DNA of 49,615 nucleotides from Amoeboaphelidium occidentale (lineage: Eukaryota; Aphelidiomycota; Aphelidea): assembly GCA_023515795.1 (NCBI GenBank), contig JALGPX010000077.1, positions 1 through 49,615 on the forward strand, in the 5' to 3' direction. Numbering within the stretch: position 1 is the stretch's first letter; each line of letters opens with the position of its first letter. Positions 29,161-39,600 of the stretch are shown in pieces. The position numbers and the translations under genes are program-made. The notes beneath the pieces are model-generated. The model was given only the letters and a program-made list of their open reading frames with translations. It made no database searches and was not told the origin of the DNA.

Positions 29161-31418
29161 ATGCCAATTAGAGGACTCGAATTTTACCAGAAGCCACAGA
29201 CAGCGAAATTAAGCGAACTTAGCGGATGCCGCATTGGAATCGATGCAGCCCATTTTCTAAGGAAGTTGATGGCCAAGTCCAGAGAGAATTCCTTGAATGC
29301 GATCGCTGGATATCCATTAACACTCCAAGGGCTAATTAAAACAGAGTTGGACAATTTAAAGTAACTCTTTCATCAGAGAGAATGGTTCCCTTATTGTCAT
29401 AGGAATGTTGGTATTCAGCCGTTCTTTGTTTTCGCTGGGTTGCCGCAGCCTTTTCGTAGGGATTTTAACGCAGAGGATCGTAGACCAGCCATGCGTGAAC
29501 AGGTTTGTGTTTAAAAGATGATTCTAAATATTTTCTTAAGGGCTGGTCTGAGTATCGTAAAGGAAATTTGGTTGGGGCATACTCTGCTTTTAGTTCTGCT
29601 GGTGGCGCATTGACTCAAGCTGAGTTGCAAACATTCTTGCTTGATTTTCTGTTGGATAATACTTCAGTTGAGTGTATTCGTGCTCCATATTCTTCCTTGG
29701 CTCAGTTGAGTTATTTTGATACTTCTGAAACTGGTTACATTCATGCTGTGTTTGCATCAAACGATTACTTGTTGTATCCTTGTGAAAGGGTCATTCTAGA
29801 CATGAACTTTCAACAAGGAGAATTCTCTTGGATCGAGAAACGCTCACTGCTTAATGCTGCTCAATTGAATGAGGATCAGTTCTTGGATGCATGTTTGCTC
29901 GCTGGTTTCGACTATATTTCCACTAATGCTTTGGTTTTGAAGTTTAATGGTGGTCGCTTTTCTTTCCAGGCAGCTGTAGATATTGTAAAGCAGTTTGGTA
30001 ACGGATATAATGGAATCATGTCTAATTACGACGCTAATGATCCTGCTAATGAAGAACAAAGGGTTCAATTCATGAGAGTAAAAAGTATAATCTCATCACA
30101 GCCCGTGCTAACAGATGATGGAACAGTCTTGCCACTGTCCATGATGAACACTCCTGGTGATTTGTATGATTTGGTTGGACCAAAGTATCCAGATGTAGTT
30201 TATCGTTATTTGTCAAAGGGTGTTATTAACCCTCAAGTACTGAATACTCTTGCTACTAGTTTACTAGTGGAATCGCATCCTTTGTGTTCGGGAGAAATGG
30301 ATGAATACAGAAGGTTTGTTACGAGTTCAAACCTATACAACTTGCGTGGTTATGCTTTGGCTTTCCTGACTCAGAACTTGAATCAATTCTGGACTGAGAA
30401 ACAAGTTTATGCTTATCATTGGTTCGATTTTGAGCGAAGTCACTTGTTGCCTACAAGAAATGAAATATCACAGAATGTTGAATTAATGAGTTGGGATTTC
30501 GTAAAGTATATTAATGTTAAAAAAGGTGAATGTTTGGGTGTTGTCAAGATATTGAAAATGTTGGAGGATCCAAAGTTCTCCCAAGACACTATTGTAAAAC
30601 AAGAGAAAGGAGATAAAGAAAGATCTCAGCAAAGTATTTGGTTAGCTGCACTTTGTCAAGTTCTTGAGTTGCGTGGTTTTGTTTTGAAGAATCATCACAC
30701 ATCTCCAATTGGTCATGCGCTTTTGAAAGCTCTGATGCCTGCACATATCAAGAACTCGCCAGCACTGGCAACCAAAGAGAAAGAATCTCTCGCTGATCTA
30801 GTTTGGTTAGTTTTGGAACTATTCCAAACAAAGTATGCATTCCAGCTAGATCCTTACAATCCATCTTTTGATTTCGCCGTTCAAGACTTTTCTGGAAATC
30901 AGGATGCGACTATAAACAAGTATGTTTGGTTCCTATCAAGACTGGCTTGTCTTGTTCCGTTTGAATCTAAAGGTGTTGCTTATGATGGGCCTCATCTTTC
31001 AAAAGACTTGCTAGGCTTTGTTGCGTTTGTAAAGAATTTAAAGAGAAGTTTAAGAAATGTTGTAGAAATGTCTTTACTGTCATACTTGATCAGTGCATCA
31101 AATATTGATACAAAACTACCTCCAGATGTGGTCCTTCCGTTTGAAGGAGATACAAATACACTTGGTGGTTTGGTGATGGCGTTTTATCTTCGTGAATGCA
31201 TCAGCACCTCTCCGTCTGCAGCTTTACAAAAGACAAAAGCTGAGTTTGACAAATGGTTGGACGTTGAAAGTGGACTTAAGAAGGTTTTTGATTTATGGAA
31301 TGTCTTGGAAGAAACATTGATTGAATTGCCTCATCCGCCTGGCTTCGCCGAGGATATCTCAGAGTATGTCACTTTCGGTATTATGATAAGTGGTTGGGTA
31401 AGGAAGATAAAGCTGTAA
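29161..31418 (+). CDS. MKT1: Mkt1-like XPG-fold protein, three exons
   Basis: Post-transcriptional regulator that in yeast works with Pbp1. Exons 29161-29360, 29403-29502 and 29541-31418 (introns 42 and 38 nt) give 725 aa. The XPG N region begins MPIRGLEFYQ, with CRIGIDAAHFLRKL and the spliced VGIQPFFVFAGLPQP. In the I region, the nuclease motif EAEAQ is replaced: IRAPYSSLAQLSYF, followed by FASNDYLLYP in place of the S-x-D-x-D motif. Loss of those acids is expected for Mkt1, a pseudo-nuclease. The C-terminal half is helical, as in the Mkt1 family. AATAAA at 31447-31452. Confidence 0.85.
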
Positions 31419-31446
31419 GAAGTATGCGTTACAAAATCGGGGTGTA

Positions 31447-31452
31447 AATAAA
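31447..31452 (+). terminator. MKT1 polyadenylation signal
   Basis: AATAAA within GTAAATAAAGACT, 28 nt after the MKT1 stop. The identical GTAAATAAAGACT follows the CRM1 stop (AATAAA 34903-34908), which supports a common extended signal. Confidence 0.55.
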
Positions 31453-31541
31453 GACTGCTTTAAAAGTTTCCTGTCAATTCAACAGCACATATCGCTTAAA
31501 GTTATTTGTTCAAAACAAAAGAGCTTGATTGCATTTCGAAC

Positions 31542-34500
31542 ATGACTATGGAATCTATTCTGGACTTTACGAGAGACTTAAATGTACAGCTTTTTGATGA
31601 AGTAGTCAATAAGCTGTATTCCGGCCACGGCGAAGAGGTAAGTTCGTCTTTATTTTGAAATAGCTTAATAACTTGCGTAGGTAAATATCTGGCTCAATGC
31701 GCAATGAGCAAACGCTAACATTTTGCAGCAAAAGAAAGCTCAGATTATAATTGCGCAGTTCCAGCAGCACCCAGAAGCATGGCAGAGGGTCGACTTCATT
31801 TTGACTCACTCGAATTCTTTACAAACAAAGTACATTGCATTGCAAGTCTTGGAGAAGCTTATTCAAACAAAATGGAAGATCTTACCGCGAGAGCAGTGCA
31901 GCGCAATTAGAGATTTTATCGTAGGGACCATCATCAAGATTTCTCAAAATGAACAGTCGTTTCACAGGGAGAAAGTGTACTTGAACAAGCTGAACTTGAT
32001 TTTGGTTCAGGTCTTGAAATACGAATGGCCAAAGAACTGGCCAAATTTCGTTCAAGAAATCGTTGAAAGCAGCAGAACTGGACTGACTTTGTGCGAGAAT
32101 AATATGATCATCTTGAAGCTGCTGTCTGAAGAAATCTTTGACTTTTCCGCTGAGCAAATGATCAGTCAGAAGGCCAAATCATTGAAGAATCAATTATGCG
32201 GTGAATTCTCAAAGATTTTTGAATTGTGCAATGAAGTGTTACAGAAAGCTACGTCGATTCCTTTGTTGTTGTCGACCCTTCAGACTCTGCTTCGTTTCTT
32301 GAATTGGATTCCACTTGGCTATATCTTTGAGACTAACCTTATTGAAGAACTTGTTAATCGGTACATTCCTTTAGGCCTAAACTAATTTTTAGATTCTTGC
32401 CTGCGCCTCAGTTCAGGAATGTGGCAATTAAATGCTTAACGGAAATTGCAGGCTTGTCATCGGTTCCTCCCAATTATGAACCAAAACTGGTTGCATTGTA
32501 CAGCACTTTCATACGCTCCATATCTCAACAACTGTCTTCAAATACTCCTCTTCATGATATTTATGAGAATGGTACCGACGATCAACAAGAATTCATCCAG
32601 AATTTGGCAATCTTCTTGACAAGTTTCTTTTCAGAACATTTGAAACTAGTAGAAAATCAGTTTAAAGAAGAAACCTTACTTGGTCACGCTTATCTTTTGA
32701 ATATTTCACGTGTTGATGATCGTGAAGTTTTCAAGGTTTGTCTGGAATATTGGACTAAGCTCGTTTCTCAATTGTACTCGGAAATGTTGTCTGCCAGTTC
32801 TATTCTATCTCTTGCTAATCAACACCCAAGAAAGTTGATATATCAAGAAGTGCTATCACAGTTACGCTTGGTAATGATTGAAACCATGGTGAAACCAGAA
32901 GAAGTTTTGATTGTTGAGAATGATGAAGGTGAAATTGTTCGTGAGTTTGTGAAAGAAACAGATACTATCACTCTGTATAAAAGTATGCGTGAAGTTTTGG
33001 TTTACTTGACACACTTGGATAATGACAATACTGAGGCGATTATTTCAGAAAAGCTGTCGAGACAAATGGATGGCAGCGAATGGAGTTGGAATAATTTAAA
33101 CAGGCTATGTTGGGCCATTGGTAGCATATCTGGTGCCATGAATGAAGATGCAGAGAAAAGATTTTTAGTTTTTGTTATAAAAGATCTGTTGTCTTTGACA
33201 GAGATGAAGAGAGGAAAAGATAACAAAGCTGTTGTTGCTTCCAACATTATGTATGTGGTTGGACAATATCCAAGATTCTTGAGAGCTCATTGGAAGTTTT
33301 TGAAGACTGTTATTAACAAATTGTTTGAGTTTATGCACGAGACTCATGAAGGAGTTCAAGATATGGCTTGTGATACTTTTATCAAGATCGCGCAAAAGTG
33401 TAGGCGTCATTTTGTTGTACTACAGCCTAGCGAAACACAGCCTTTTATTGACGAAATATTGCAAACTTTGCCATCAATTATCTCTGAATTGAGTCCTGCG
33501 CAAGTTCATACCTTCTATGAAGCCGTTGGACACATGATTAGTGCACAAACAAACAAGACAATTCAAGATCGCTTAGTACTTGAGTTGATGGAGGGACCGA
33601 ATTCAGCTTGGGATATGATAATTCAGCAAGCATCACAGAATCCGACCCTTTTGGATAGCCCTGACCAGATTAAACAGTTGGGAAATATTCTTAAAACTAA
33701 TGTTGCGGCATGTTCGTCTATTGGAAGTCCGTTTTTAGTCCAAATAGCAAAGATTTTCATGGACATGATGAATTTGTATCGAGCTGTGTCTGAGCTAATT
33801 TCCAAATCAGTCGCAGAAGGTGGGCTCATTCAAACCAAGACTCCCCGTGTACGCGGATTGCGCACAATTAAAAGAGAAATACTCAAACTTGTTCAAGTGT
33901 ATGTTCAAAAAGTAATTATTTTCTGTAGATGTCATAACTGTTTTCTAGGCTGATGATTTGGCTGTAATCAAGGATAATTTAGTGCCGCCTTTGTTTGAAA
34001 CTGTTTTGGGTGATTATCAGAGAAACGTTGAACCAGCTAGAGATTCTGAAGTTTTAGCTTTAATTGCCGCTGTTGTCACAAAACTTGGACCTGTCATTAC
34101 AGAGAGTGTACCTGCAATATTGGATCACACGTTTGAATGCACCCTGAACATGATCAACAAGGATTTTCAAGAGTATCCGGACCATCGCGTGGCATTTTAC
34201 AACATGCTTCGTTCTATCAATCAGAATTGTTTCCCTGCCATATTAAGTCTCCCGCCAAATGTCTTCAAACTGTTTTTGGATTCTATTGTGTGGGCGTTCA
34301 AGCACACGATGCGTGATATTGCTGATACTGGTTTGCAGATTTGTGGAGAATTAATAACTAACGTTTCTAAACTTGACCCAGCTGTTGCATCTGCATTCTA
34401 CCAGACTTATTTCTTATCTTTGTTTCAGGATGTGTTTTATGTGTTGACGGATAGAGAACACAAATCTGGCTTCAAATTTCAAGCTCAAATTCTATCTCAA

Positions 34501-34875
34501 ATGTGTTCTATTGTTGAACAGATTCAGGCTCCATTGTTTACTGCACAAAACGGGGAATTCGCTAATAACAAGGAGTTTGTTCGTTCTTATCTTACGCAGT
34601 TGTTGCAATCTGCCTTTACCAACTTGCAGCCTGCTCAAATCACATTGTTTGTGGAAGGATTGTTCCAGCTTAAGGATGACATGATTGCATTTAAACAACA
34701 TTTAAGAGACTTCCTAATTCAACTAAAAGAGTTTTCTGGAACCGACAACTCTGACTTATTCTTGGAAGAAAAAGAAAAAGAGCTTGCTGAAAAGAAACAA
34801 AAAGAAGTTGAAGCGGCACGAAGCGTTCCGGGTATGCTGAAGCCATACGAACAGCCTGATGACATGGAAGATTAA
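31542..34875 (+). CDS. CRM1: Exportin-1 (Crm1), four coding exons and a zero-length one
   Basis: Nuclear export receptor for leucine-rich NES cargo. Coding exons 31542-31637, 31729-32360, 32393-33911 and 33949-34875 give 1057 aa. The first gap is 91 nt and reads as two introns back to back (43 + 48 nt). The other introns are 32 and 37 nt. The joined protein matches Crm1 throughout: MESILDFTRDLNVQLFDEVV, TKWKILPREQC, ENNMIILKLLSEEIFDF, FLNWIPLGYIFET, then FRNVAIKCLTEIAG. The NES-groove region reads DLLSLTEMKRGKDNKAVVASN, with Thr512 where human has Cys528. That predicts leptomycin-B insensitivity, as in budding yeast. The tail ends GMLKPYEQPDDMED. Confidence 0.96.
31638..31728 (+). other. Tandem introns with a zero-length exon (recursive splice site)
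   Basis: 31638-31680 is a complete 43-nt intron (GTAAGT...TTAATAAC...GCGTAG). 31681-31728 is a complete 48-nt intron (GTAAAT...GCTAAC...TTGCAG). They abut at TAG|GTAAAT at 31680/31681, so the middle exon has no length. The flanking protein (GHGEE|QKKAQ) aligns to Crm1 without a gap. Confidence 0.7.
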
Positions 34876-34926
34876 ACGCCAACGGATTTTAAGGGTGAGG
34901 TAAATAAAGACTCAAAAAGAACTGTA

Positions 34927-35765
34927 TTATGGGTTGCTTCGATTATTTCGAAGTTTCTTCTTTGCACGTAAGTAACAACTGTTGCAATGAATTTTGGATC
35001 CAATGAAACGCCATACAGCAGTCTCAGTCCTACTGCAAGCTGAGCATTCGCGTTGATTCTGTGGAATTTGACTTAGTCTTCGTCTCATTCGAGGTCTCAA
35101 GCATAAATCTTTTGGTCTTTGCTGACCGTTTGCATCAAAGTACAATTTACAAGGGCTACCTAATAAAAGTTAGTTATCAAGATGGAAAACTTACAAAATG
35201 GTTGGGTTCTGTTCAGATCATCTTGCAAGTATCGCCATCCAGAGGCTGAAACAGTTGTTCGACAGTTATCATTGGAGCAAACCCTTGGTGCGGAAGCTGG
35301 TCTTCTCGGGCGAATCACTGGTCCAGACTCAGAAAAAGATCTCCATCTGTTTGGACTAGAATCTTCAGGCATTGTTTCTGTGAAAGGAAGAGGCAAAACA
35401 GAATCAGTCCAATACTCGGAATCTTCTGTATCTGTGTATAAACCGCGATACTTTGTCCATTCTGGCATACCTGTCGTAGTTAAATCCGAGAAAACTGAGA
35501 CAAATGGATCAACACTGTTTGTAGTTTGTTCGCGATCATGAAACAAGTCGATAAGATTAGGACTTGCAACGCCTAGATCTGATGTTCCATTGAAACTGAA
35601 TAAGTCCCAGTTAACAAGCTTATCATCGCTATAATCTGTGCTTGAATCATTTGTTTGAGGAATACTGTCGAATAGAGACTCAAAAGAGGTGTAAGGAGTT
35701 GGTTCCTGGTGCACAGAGTCATCATTTAAGTCATATTGATACAGAAAGCTGTTAGAATCGCTCAT
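34927..35765 (-). CDS. Two-finger GATA-related zinc-finger protein, two exons
   Basis: Exons 35765-35195 and 35159-34927, joined over a 35-nt intron, give 267 aa. ATG 35765 (MSDSNSFLYQYD) is chosen because the upstream extension starts at GTG. An acidic Ser/Asp-rich N-terminal half (about 1-150) may be an activation domain. Finger 1 is CSNDNC-x22-CSPCKLYFDANGQQRP, a C-x4-C variant; the intron splits its third cysteine codon. Finger 2 is CSACSRTETAVWRFIG...CNSC, a C-x2-C-x16-C-x2-C GATA-type finger, followed by a basic tail RAKKKLRNNR. It is closely related to the gene at 37452-38504. Likely transcription factor. Its 3' end faces CRM1. Confidence 0.78.
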
Positions 35766-36011
35766 TGAATTGAAACCATCTGTTAATCTTGTCTTCACTT
35801 CTTGTGAATAGATCCTCCAATCAAACTATTTACAAAGGTCCGGACTTTAAATAATAAGTTTGGAATCACAACTATGCATTAAACAAAAATAAGAGCCTCA
35901 AATGAAAGCTCTTGATACATCGTTCCTTGTGATACCAAGCTTTAACTACTTAACTGCTTTTATTTACATGAAACGCTAATGAATCACTTTCTATCCATAT
36001 TCATACCTATT

Positions 36012-36692
36012 TTACGTTGAAGCTGAGTAGCTTCTTCTTCTCCATGCGCGACATCCTTCGCGGCATATATCACAGCATTTAAAATATGCGCCCTTTTCAG
36101 ATATAGAGAACGTAACAAGACTTCCATCCTTTCTGGTCGAACCAACAGCGTTCTGACATCTGACACAAACTCTGCGCCCATTTGGAGTTGATTCTACCAT
36201 GCGCCTCTTCTTCTTTTTAGAGCCAGAAGCCTTTTTGCCCTTTCTACCGCTCTTAGGCACTTCAGTTTGATCATGATCAGGTTCCATTGTAAAGTCATCA
36301 TCATTATCTTCCATGCTCTCAATTTCTGATAGCTCAGACGATGAAAAGCCTGAATGTTCTATGTTTTCTTTGCTTTGGCATTCAGCACAGAGATCAAAGA
36401 CAGTCCCATCATTCAGTGTAGCATTAATCAGACGCCCTTGGCATTTGATACACTTAAACTGCAATCTTTCAACTTCAAAAGATTTAGAATGTGTGTCTGT
36501 AGATTCCAAGCGATGCAAAGAAGGCGGGGATTGTAGAAAGAATGAGGAACTGGAGTCAGAGATTTGTAATTGATGATCATGTTCAGCATCGATCACAGTT
36601 GGCTTGTAGAGCTGCTGCTCCAGAACAATACCTTCCGGTAATATTGAAGCATATAGTCTTGAGATACTCGACAACCTGCTCCGTTTAATCAT
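36012..36692 (-). CDS. Two-finger zinc-finger protein with C-x2-C-x27-C-D-x-C motif
   Basis: ATG 36692 (MIKRSRLSSISRLYAS) is preferred over 36779, whose extension is hydrophobic and unlike the family. 226 aa. Finger 1 is CIKCQGRLINATLNDG...LCAEC (C-x2-C-x17-C-x2-C). The middle is acidic (SELSEIESMEDNDDDF), followed by a strong basic NLS (KGKKASGSKKKKRRM). Finger 2 is RVCVRCQNAVGSTRKDG...CDIC, with a 27-residue spacing. Finger 2 matches single fingers in the genes at 36848 and 39148. AATAAA lies shortly downstream on the reverse strand. Function is unknown beyond likely DNA or RNA binding. Confidence 0.7.
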   Translation of the reverse strand: MIKRSRLSSISRLYASILPEGIVLEQQLYKPTVIDAEHDHQLQISDSSSSFFLQSPPSLHRLESTDTHSKSFEVERLQFKCIKCQGRLINATLNDGTVFDLCAECQSKENIEHSGFSSSELSEIESMEDNDDDFTMEPDHDQTEVPKSGRKGKKASGSKKKKRRMVESTPNGRRVCVRCQNAVGSTRKDGSLVTFSISEKGAYFKCCDICREGCRAWRRRSYSAST

Positions 36693-36847
36693 TTTTTTAC
36701 GGAAATAAGTGCAGCTTGACAACAGATTGATGTAGTTCCAAACAACAACAATGATCAAGTGATGCGCACAACACAACAAAGCAATGCTCCATGTGAACCA
36801 AAATAAGACGCCACGCCCAAACGGAACAGCTTAAATTTCGGTCTTTA

Positions 36848-37309
36848 TTAATTTTTTCTTCTTACGCGGGACTTCGCGGAACGTTTGATACATCTGTCAC
36901 AACTCTTATACATGATGCCGTCTTCCCTGTAACTCGTGAATGAAACGGTGTAATCAATAGCAGGATAATAACGGCCTTCAAATCTTCTGCATTTTGTACA
37001 AATTTTGGCCCCTGTTGCTTGAGGCTTCTTGATACTGTCCGGCTTATGCTTTTTCTTGGAGACCTCGACTGTTTCAGCTTCAAAAGCTCTGCATATTGGT
37101 TCCTTCGGTTCCTTCTCAGCATCTTCACGTGAGGCAGCGACAAGATATAACATGCATAATGCGTCAAATTTACGCGTCGCTTTCCTTTGCGGTTGGCTGA
37201 GACTGCTCTTATCGTCGGGTGCTTCGAGCGACAGATTCGGGAAAGAAGAATATCTTTCTCCAGATCCAGAAGACGGCAAATCTTCCGATACAAACATCTT
37301 AACTTTCAT
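36848..37309 (-). CDS. Single-finger protein of the C-x2-C-x29-C-D-x-C type
   Basis: ATG 37309 gives 153 aa (MKVKMFVSEDLPSSG). The frame is open further upstream but starts there at TTG, so a 5' exon cannot be excluded. A motif KFDALCMLYLVAAS lies mid-protein and resembles GLGLLYIAAT in the 39148 gene. The finger KICTKCRRFEGRYY...SYREDGIMYKSCDRC has x29 spacing and is followed by a basic tail (KRSAKSRVRRKN). An AATAAA signal (AATAAAGACC) follows the stop. No known family was recognised. Confidence 0.6.
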   Translation of the reverse strand: MKVKMFVSEDLPSSGSGERYSSFPNLSLEAPDDKSSLSQPQRKATRKFDALCMLYLVAASREDAEKEPKEPICRAFEAETVEVSKKKHKPDSIKKPQATGAKICTKCRRFEGRYYPAIDYTVSFTSYREDGIMYKSCDRCIKRSAKSRVRRKN

Positions 37310-37451
37310 GCTTTGGAAAGTTGAGATAATTGTTTCAAATTCACGAAAACTTTGTTGTTCAAACCGCGCCAGATTGTTTCGGTCCAAACTTCAATATCGC
37401 AAACGAGAATTACTTGATATATTCAATTGTACTAACGATGGCTTTTCTGCT

Positions 37452-38504
37452 TTAAACTTTGATGGCTTGTACGGGACGATCTCTTCCGTTCTTTGATCTA
37501 GAAGATTAAAGGCATTGCTAAAGAATGAAGGACTTACTTGTATTGTGCACAGCTGTTACATAATAGAACTTCGCCAATAAATCTCCATAATGGCGTGGTT
37601 CTTGTCTGACAATTTGTGCAGATACGGTCAGAGTGTGGGATGTTTCTTAGTTTCATTTTCTTCGGTGGTTGTAAGACCTTGAAGTTAATCAGCATTGATC
37701 TCTTAAACTTACCAAATTTCTTGGCCTGTGCCTTCCATACGCATCAAAGTACAACTTGCAAGGGGAACAGTAAGGATGTTCTCGATCCTTATCTGAACTA
37801 AGGTATCGCCAGCTTGAAGCATTTGTTGTTTTACAACTCGGATTGTTACATTCTCTCATGCCGGGTATAATTCTTGGCCTCTTCAAAGGTGCAGGAGAAG
37901 ATGAAGACGCTCGCGGTCTTACTTTTGCCGTATGTGTTTGAGGCACCGCTGTTTCAGGCTTAACCATTTCTCCATACAAATCAAAATGTTCCCAGCAACT
38001 GACGCAGAACGGACGTTTCCTCTCAAAATCAAATTCATCGTATTTCCACTCTGATGAACTAATCGTTGAACAGTGTGGATTGACACACTGAAACTGTGAA
38101 ACTGCATGTTCTTTCGGAAACGCCAAAGTGTGCCTCCTTTGCCTTTTAGCTTCGTGAACTGCCTCAGGTGGACTTGGAGGACTAATGAAAAATCTTTGAA
38201 CCCCATTTGATGCATCGCTTGACACACTTGAACCAACACTTTCGTGATCATATTCAAACAGGCCTGAAGCAGAACCACCATGCGATGAGAGTCCGCTAAT
38301 ATTACGCGGTTTATTCTCAACAGACATCGCAGCATGACAAAGTAAATCTAAGCCAATATTCTTATGCATACATTCAAGAACAGCAACTGATTTAGTATCA
38401 TGACCGTCGTGTTGAATACATTCGGACATCGCCGGCGATGGAATGCATACAGTCGAGTCGAACTTGAACAGTCTTGAAGAAGTCACGGTCGAATATAACG
38501 ACAT
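37452..38504 (-). CDS. Three-finger GATA-family transcription factor candidate, three exons
   Basis: Exons 38504-37713, 37677-37538 and 37497-37452 (introns 35 and 40 nt) give 325 aa. Fingers a and b are C-x4-C-x21-C-x2-C variants: CVNPHCSTISSSEWKY...CVSC and CNNPSCKTTNASSWRY...CSPC. Finger c, visible only after splicing, is CTNCQTRTTPLWRFIG...LCNSC followed by KSKNGRDRP, close to the canonical GATA finger (TPLWR, LCNxC). The region before finger a is Ser/Pro-rich with a KRQRR patch, and a PLKRPR patch precedes finger b. The N-terminal half contains NIGLDLLCHAAM, similar to a motif in two neighbouring finger genes. Likely sequence-specific regulator. Confidence 0.8.
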
Positions 38505-38718
38505 TTGTGGCAGTTAATCTCTTCGTCAATGATCAGAAACTGAGGCGCAGTCGCAACAACGAGCATGTGGCTGAGTTGCGATTGTTGATCGTGCCGTTTC
38601 AGAGGTGGGGAAAAGGACGAAGCGTGAGATGCGAGAAGCAGGAAGTTGAAGAAAGCAAGAAATTTAGCTCTGAAAAACAAGATTATACATTTTATTTTTT
38701 GTTTCCGGCAAATGAGTT

Positions 38719-38997
38719 TTAGTAGCATGTATCAAGCATTTCTTGAAACCCTTTTGGTCGAACTCGATCTTGATCAGCATCTTGGCGCTTTCTCTTTCCA
38801 GTTAAGTTAAAGCATATCTCTGCCTCTAATGTTTTGCCTGTTTCTGAAACGGTGTCGTGTTTTGAAGCTAATACGTAGTTTTGCCCTCTCCTGCTTGTCG
38901 ATTGTTGATCCAAATCAGATCTAACTATAGAACTAAACAAAACTTGCTTCAAGTGGTAGCCTTCAGCTCGGGAAGAAAACGGAGTGTAGACCTGCAT
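38719..38997 (-). CDS. Possible small basic protein in the zinc-finger cluster
   Basis: ATG 38997 to TAG 38719 encodes 92 aa, polar and without cysteine clusters. It contains a nuclear-signal-like GKRKRQDADQDR near residues 67-78. It sits on the same strand as the finger genes around it. The composition is protein-like, but there is no homology I can name. It could be an exon of a larger gene or chance. Confidence 0.35.
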   Translation of the reverse strand: MQVYTPFSSRAEGYHLKQVLFSSIVRSDLDQQSTSRRGQNYVLASKHDTVSETGKTLEAEICFNLTGKRKRQDADQDRVRPKGFQEMLDTCY

Positions 38998-39147
38998 TTG
39001 AGATTTAAATAATCAAGCTTAGTAGTTAGAGTTGTTAATTAGAATTTTTTGGCGCAGACTTGCTGCTTTTGTCTTTGAGAAAAACTGTCGCGTTTCAGCC
39101 ATCAAACTATTCAGGAAACAAGAACAGGTTTTATTATACGACGTTAG

Positions 39148-39600
39148 CTAACTTCTTGAATGAAGATGCTTTCGGTACTTCTTTGAAGGATTCTTGAACA
39201 TCCCATAATCAACGCATTTATCACATTGCAGATAGCGTTTTCCATCAAAAGTCAATTTCTTGAATGTTGTAACAGTACCATTTGACATTATTTGACCATC
39301 TCGTTTTCTGCATCTGGAACAAACTCTGATGTCGTTTGAAACGACCGTTTCCATAGTGTCGGAGCCTGTTTCAGAGTTGTTTGTGTCAACATAACCATTA
39401 TCAATACACGTAGCAGCGATGTAAAGTAAACCCAGACCATCATTTACTGAGTTAATCTGAGACTGAATTTTATGAGGGATCTTGCAGAACGCATTCGATC
39501 TGTTCACGATGTCGGCGTGTCTTTGACCTGCATCGCTTATAGGAGACAAAGGAGAAGGATACGGATAAGATCGCTTCTTCGATAGCTTAAAGTGGTCCAT
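39148..39600 (-). CDS. Single-finger protein of the C-x2-C-x28-C-D-x-C type
   Basis: ATG 39600, 150 aa, single exon. A Pro/Ser-rich basic N-terminus (KKRSYPYPSPLSPI) precedes the motif GLGLLYIAATC. The finger RVCSRCRKRDGQIMSNG...RYLQCDKC follows, then a basic tail (KNPSKKYRKHLHSR). The finger has the same layout as those at 36012 and 36848, including DG in the first part, an aromatic before the last pair, and C-D-x-C. An AATAAA motif follows the stop (near 39133). Probably a nuclear regulator; not a named family. Confidence 0.65.
   Translation of the reverse strand: MDHFKLSKKRSYPYPSPLSPISDAGQRHADIVNRSNAFCKIPHKIQSQINSVNDGLGLLYIAATCIDNGYVDTNNSETGSDTMETVVSNDIRVCSRCRKRDGQIMSNGTVTTFKKLTFDGKRYLQCDKCVDYGMFKNPSKKYRKHLHSRS

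Noticed and set aside
36693-36779. Upstream ATG of the 36012-36692 finger gene giving a hydrophobic leader
   Set aside because: A hydrophobic N-terminus does not fit a nuclear finger protein, and the sister genes have no such leader. It is more likely 5' UTR.
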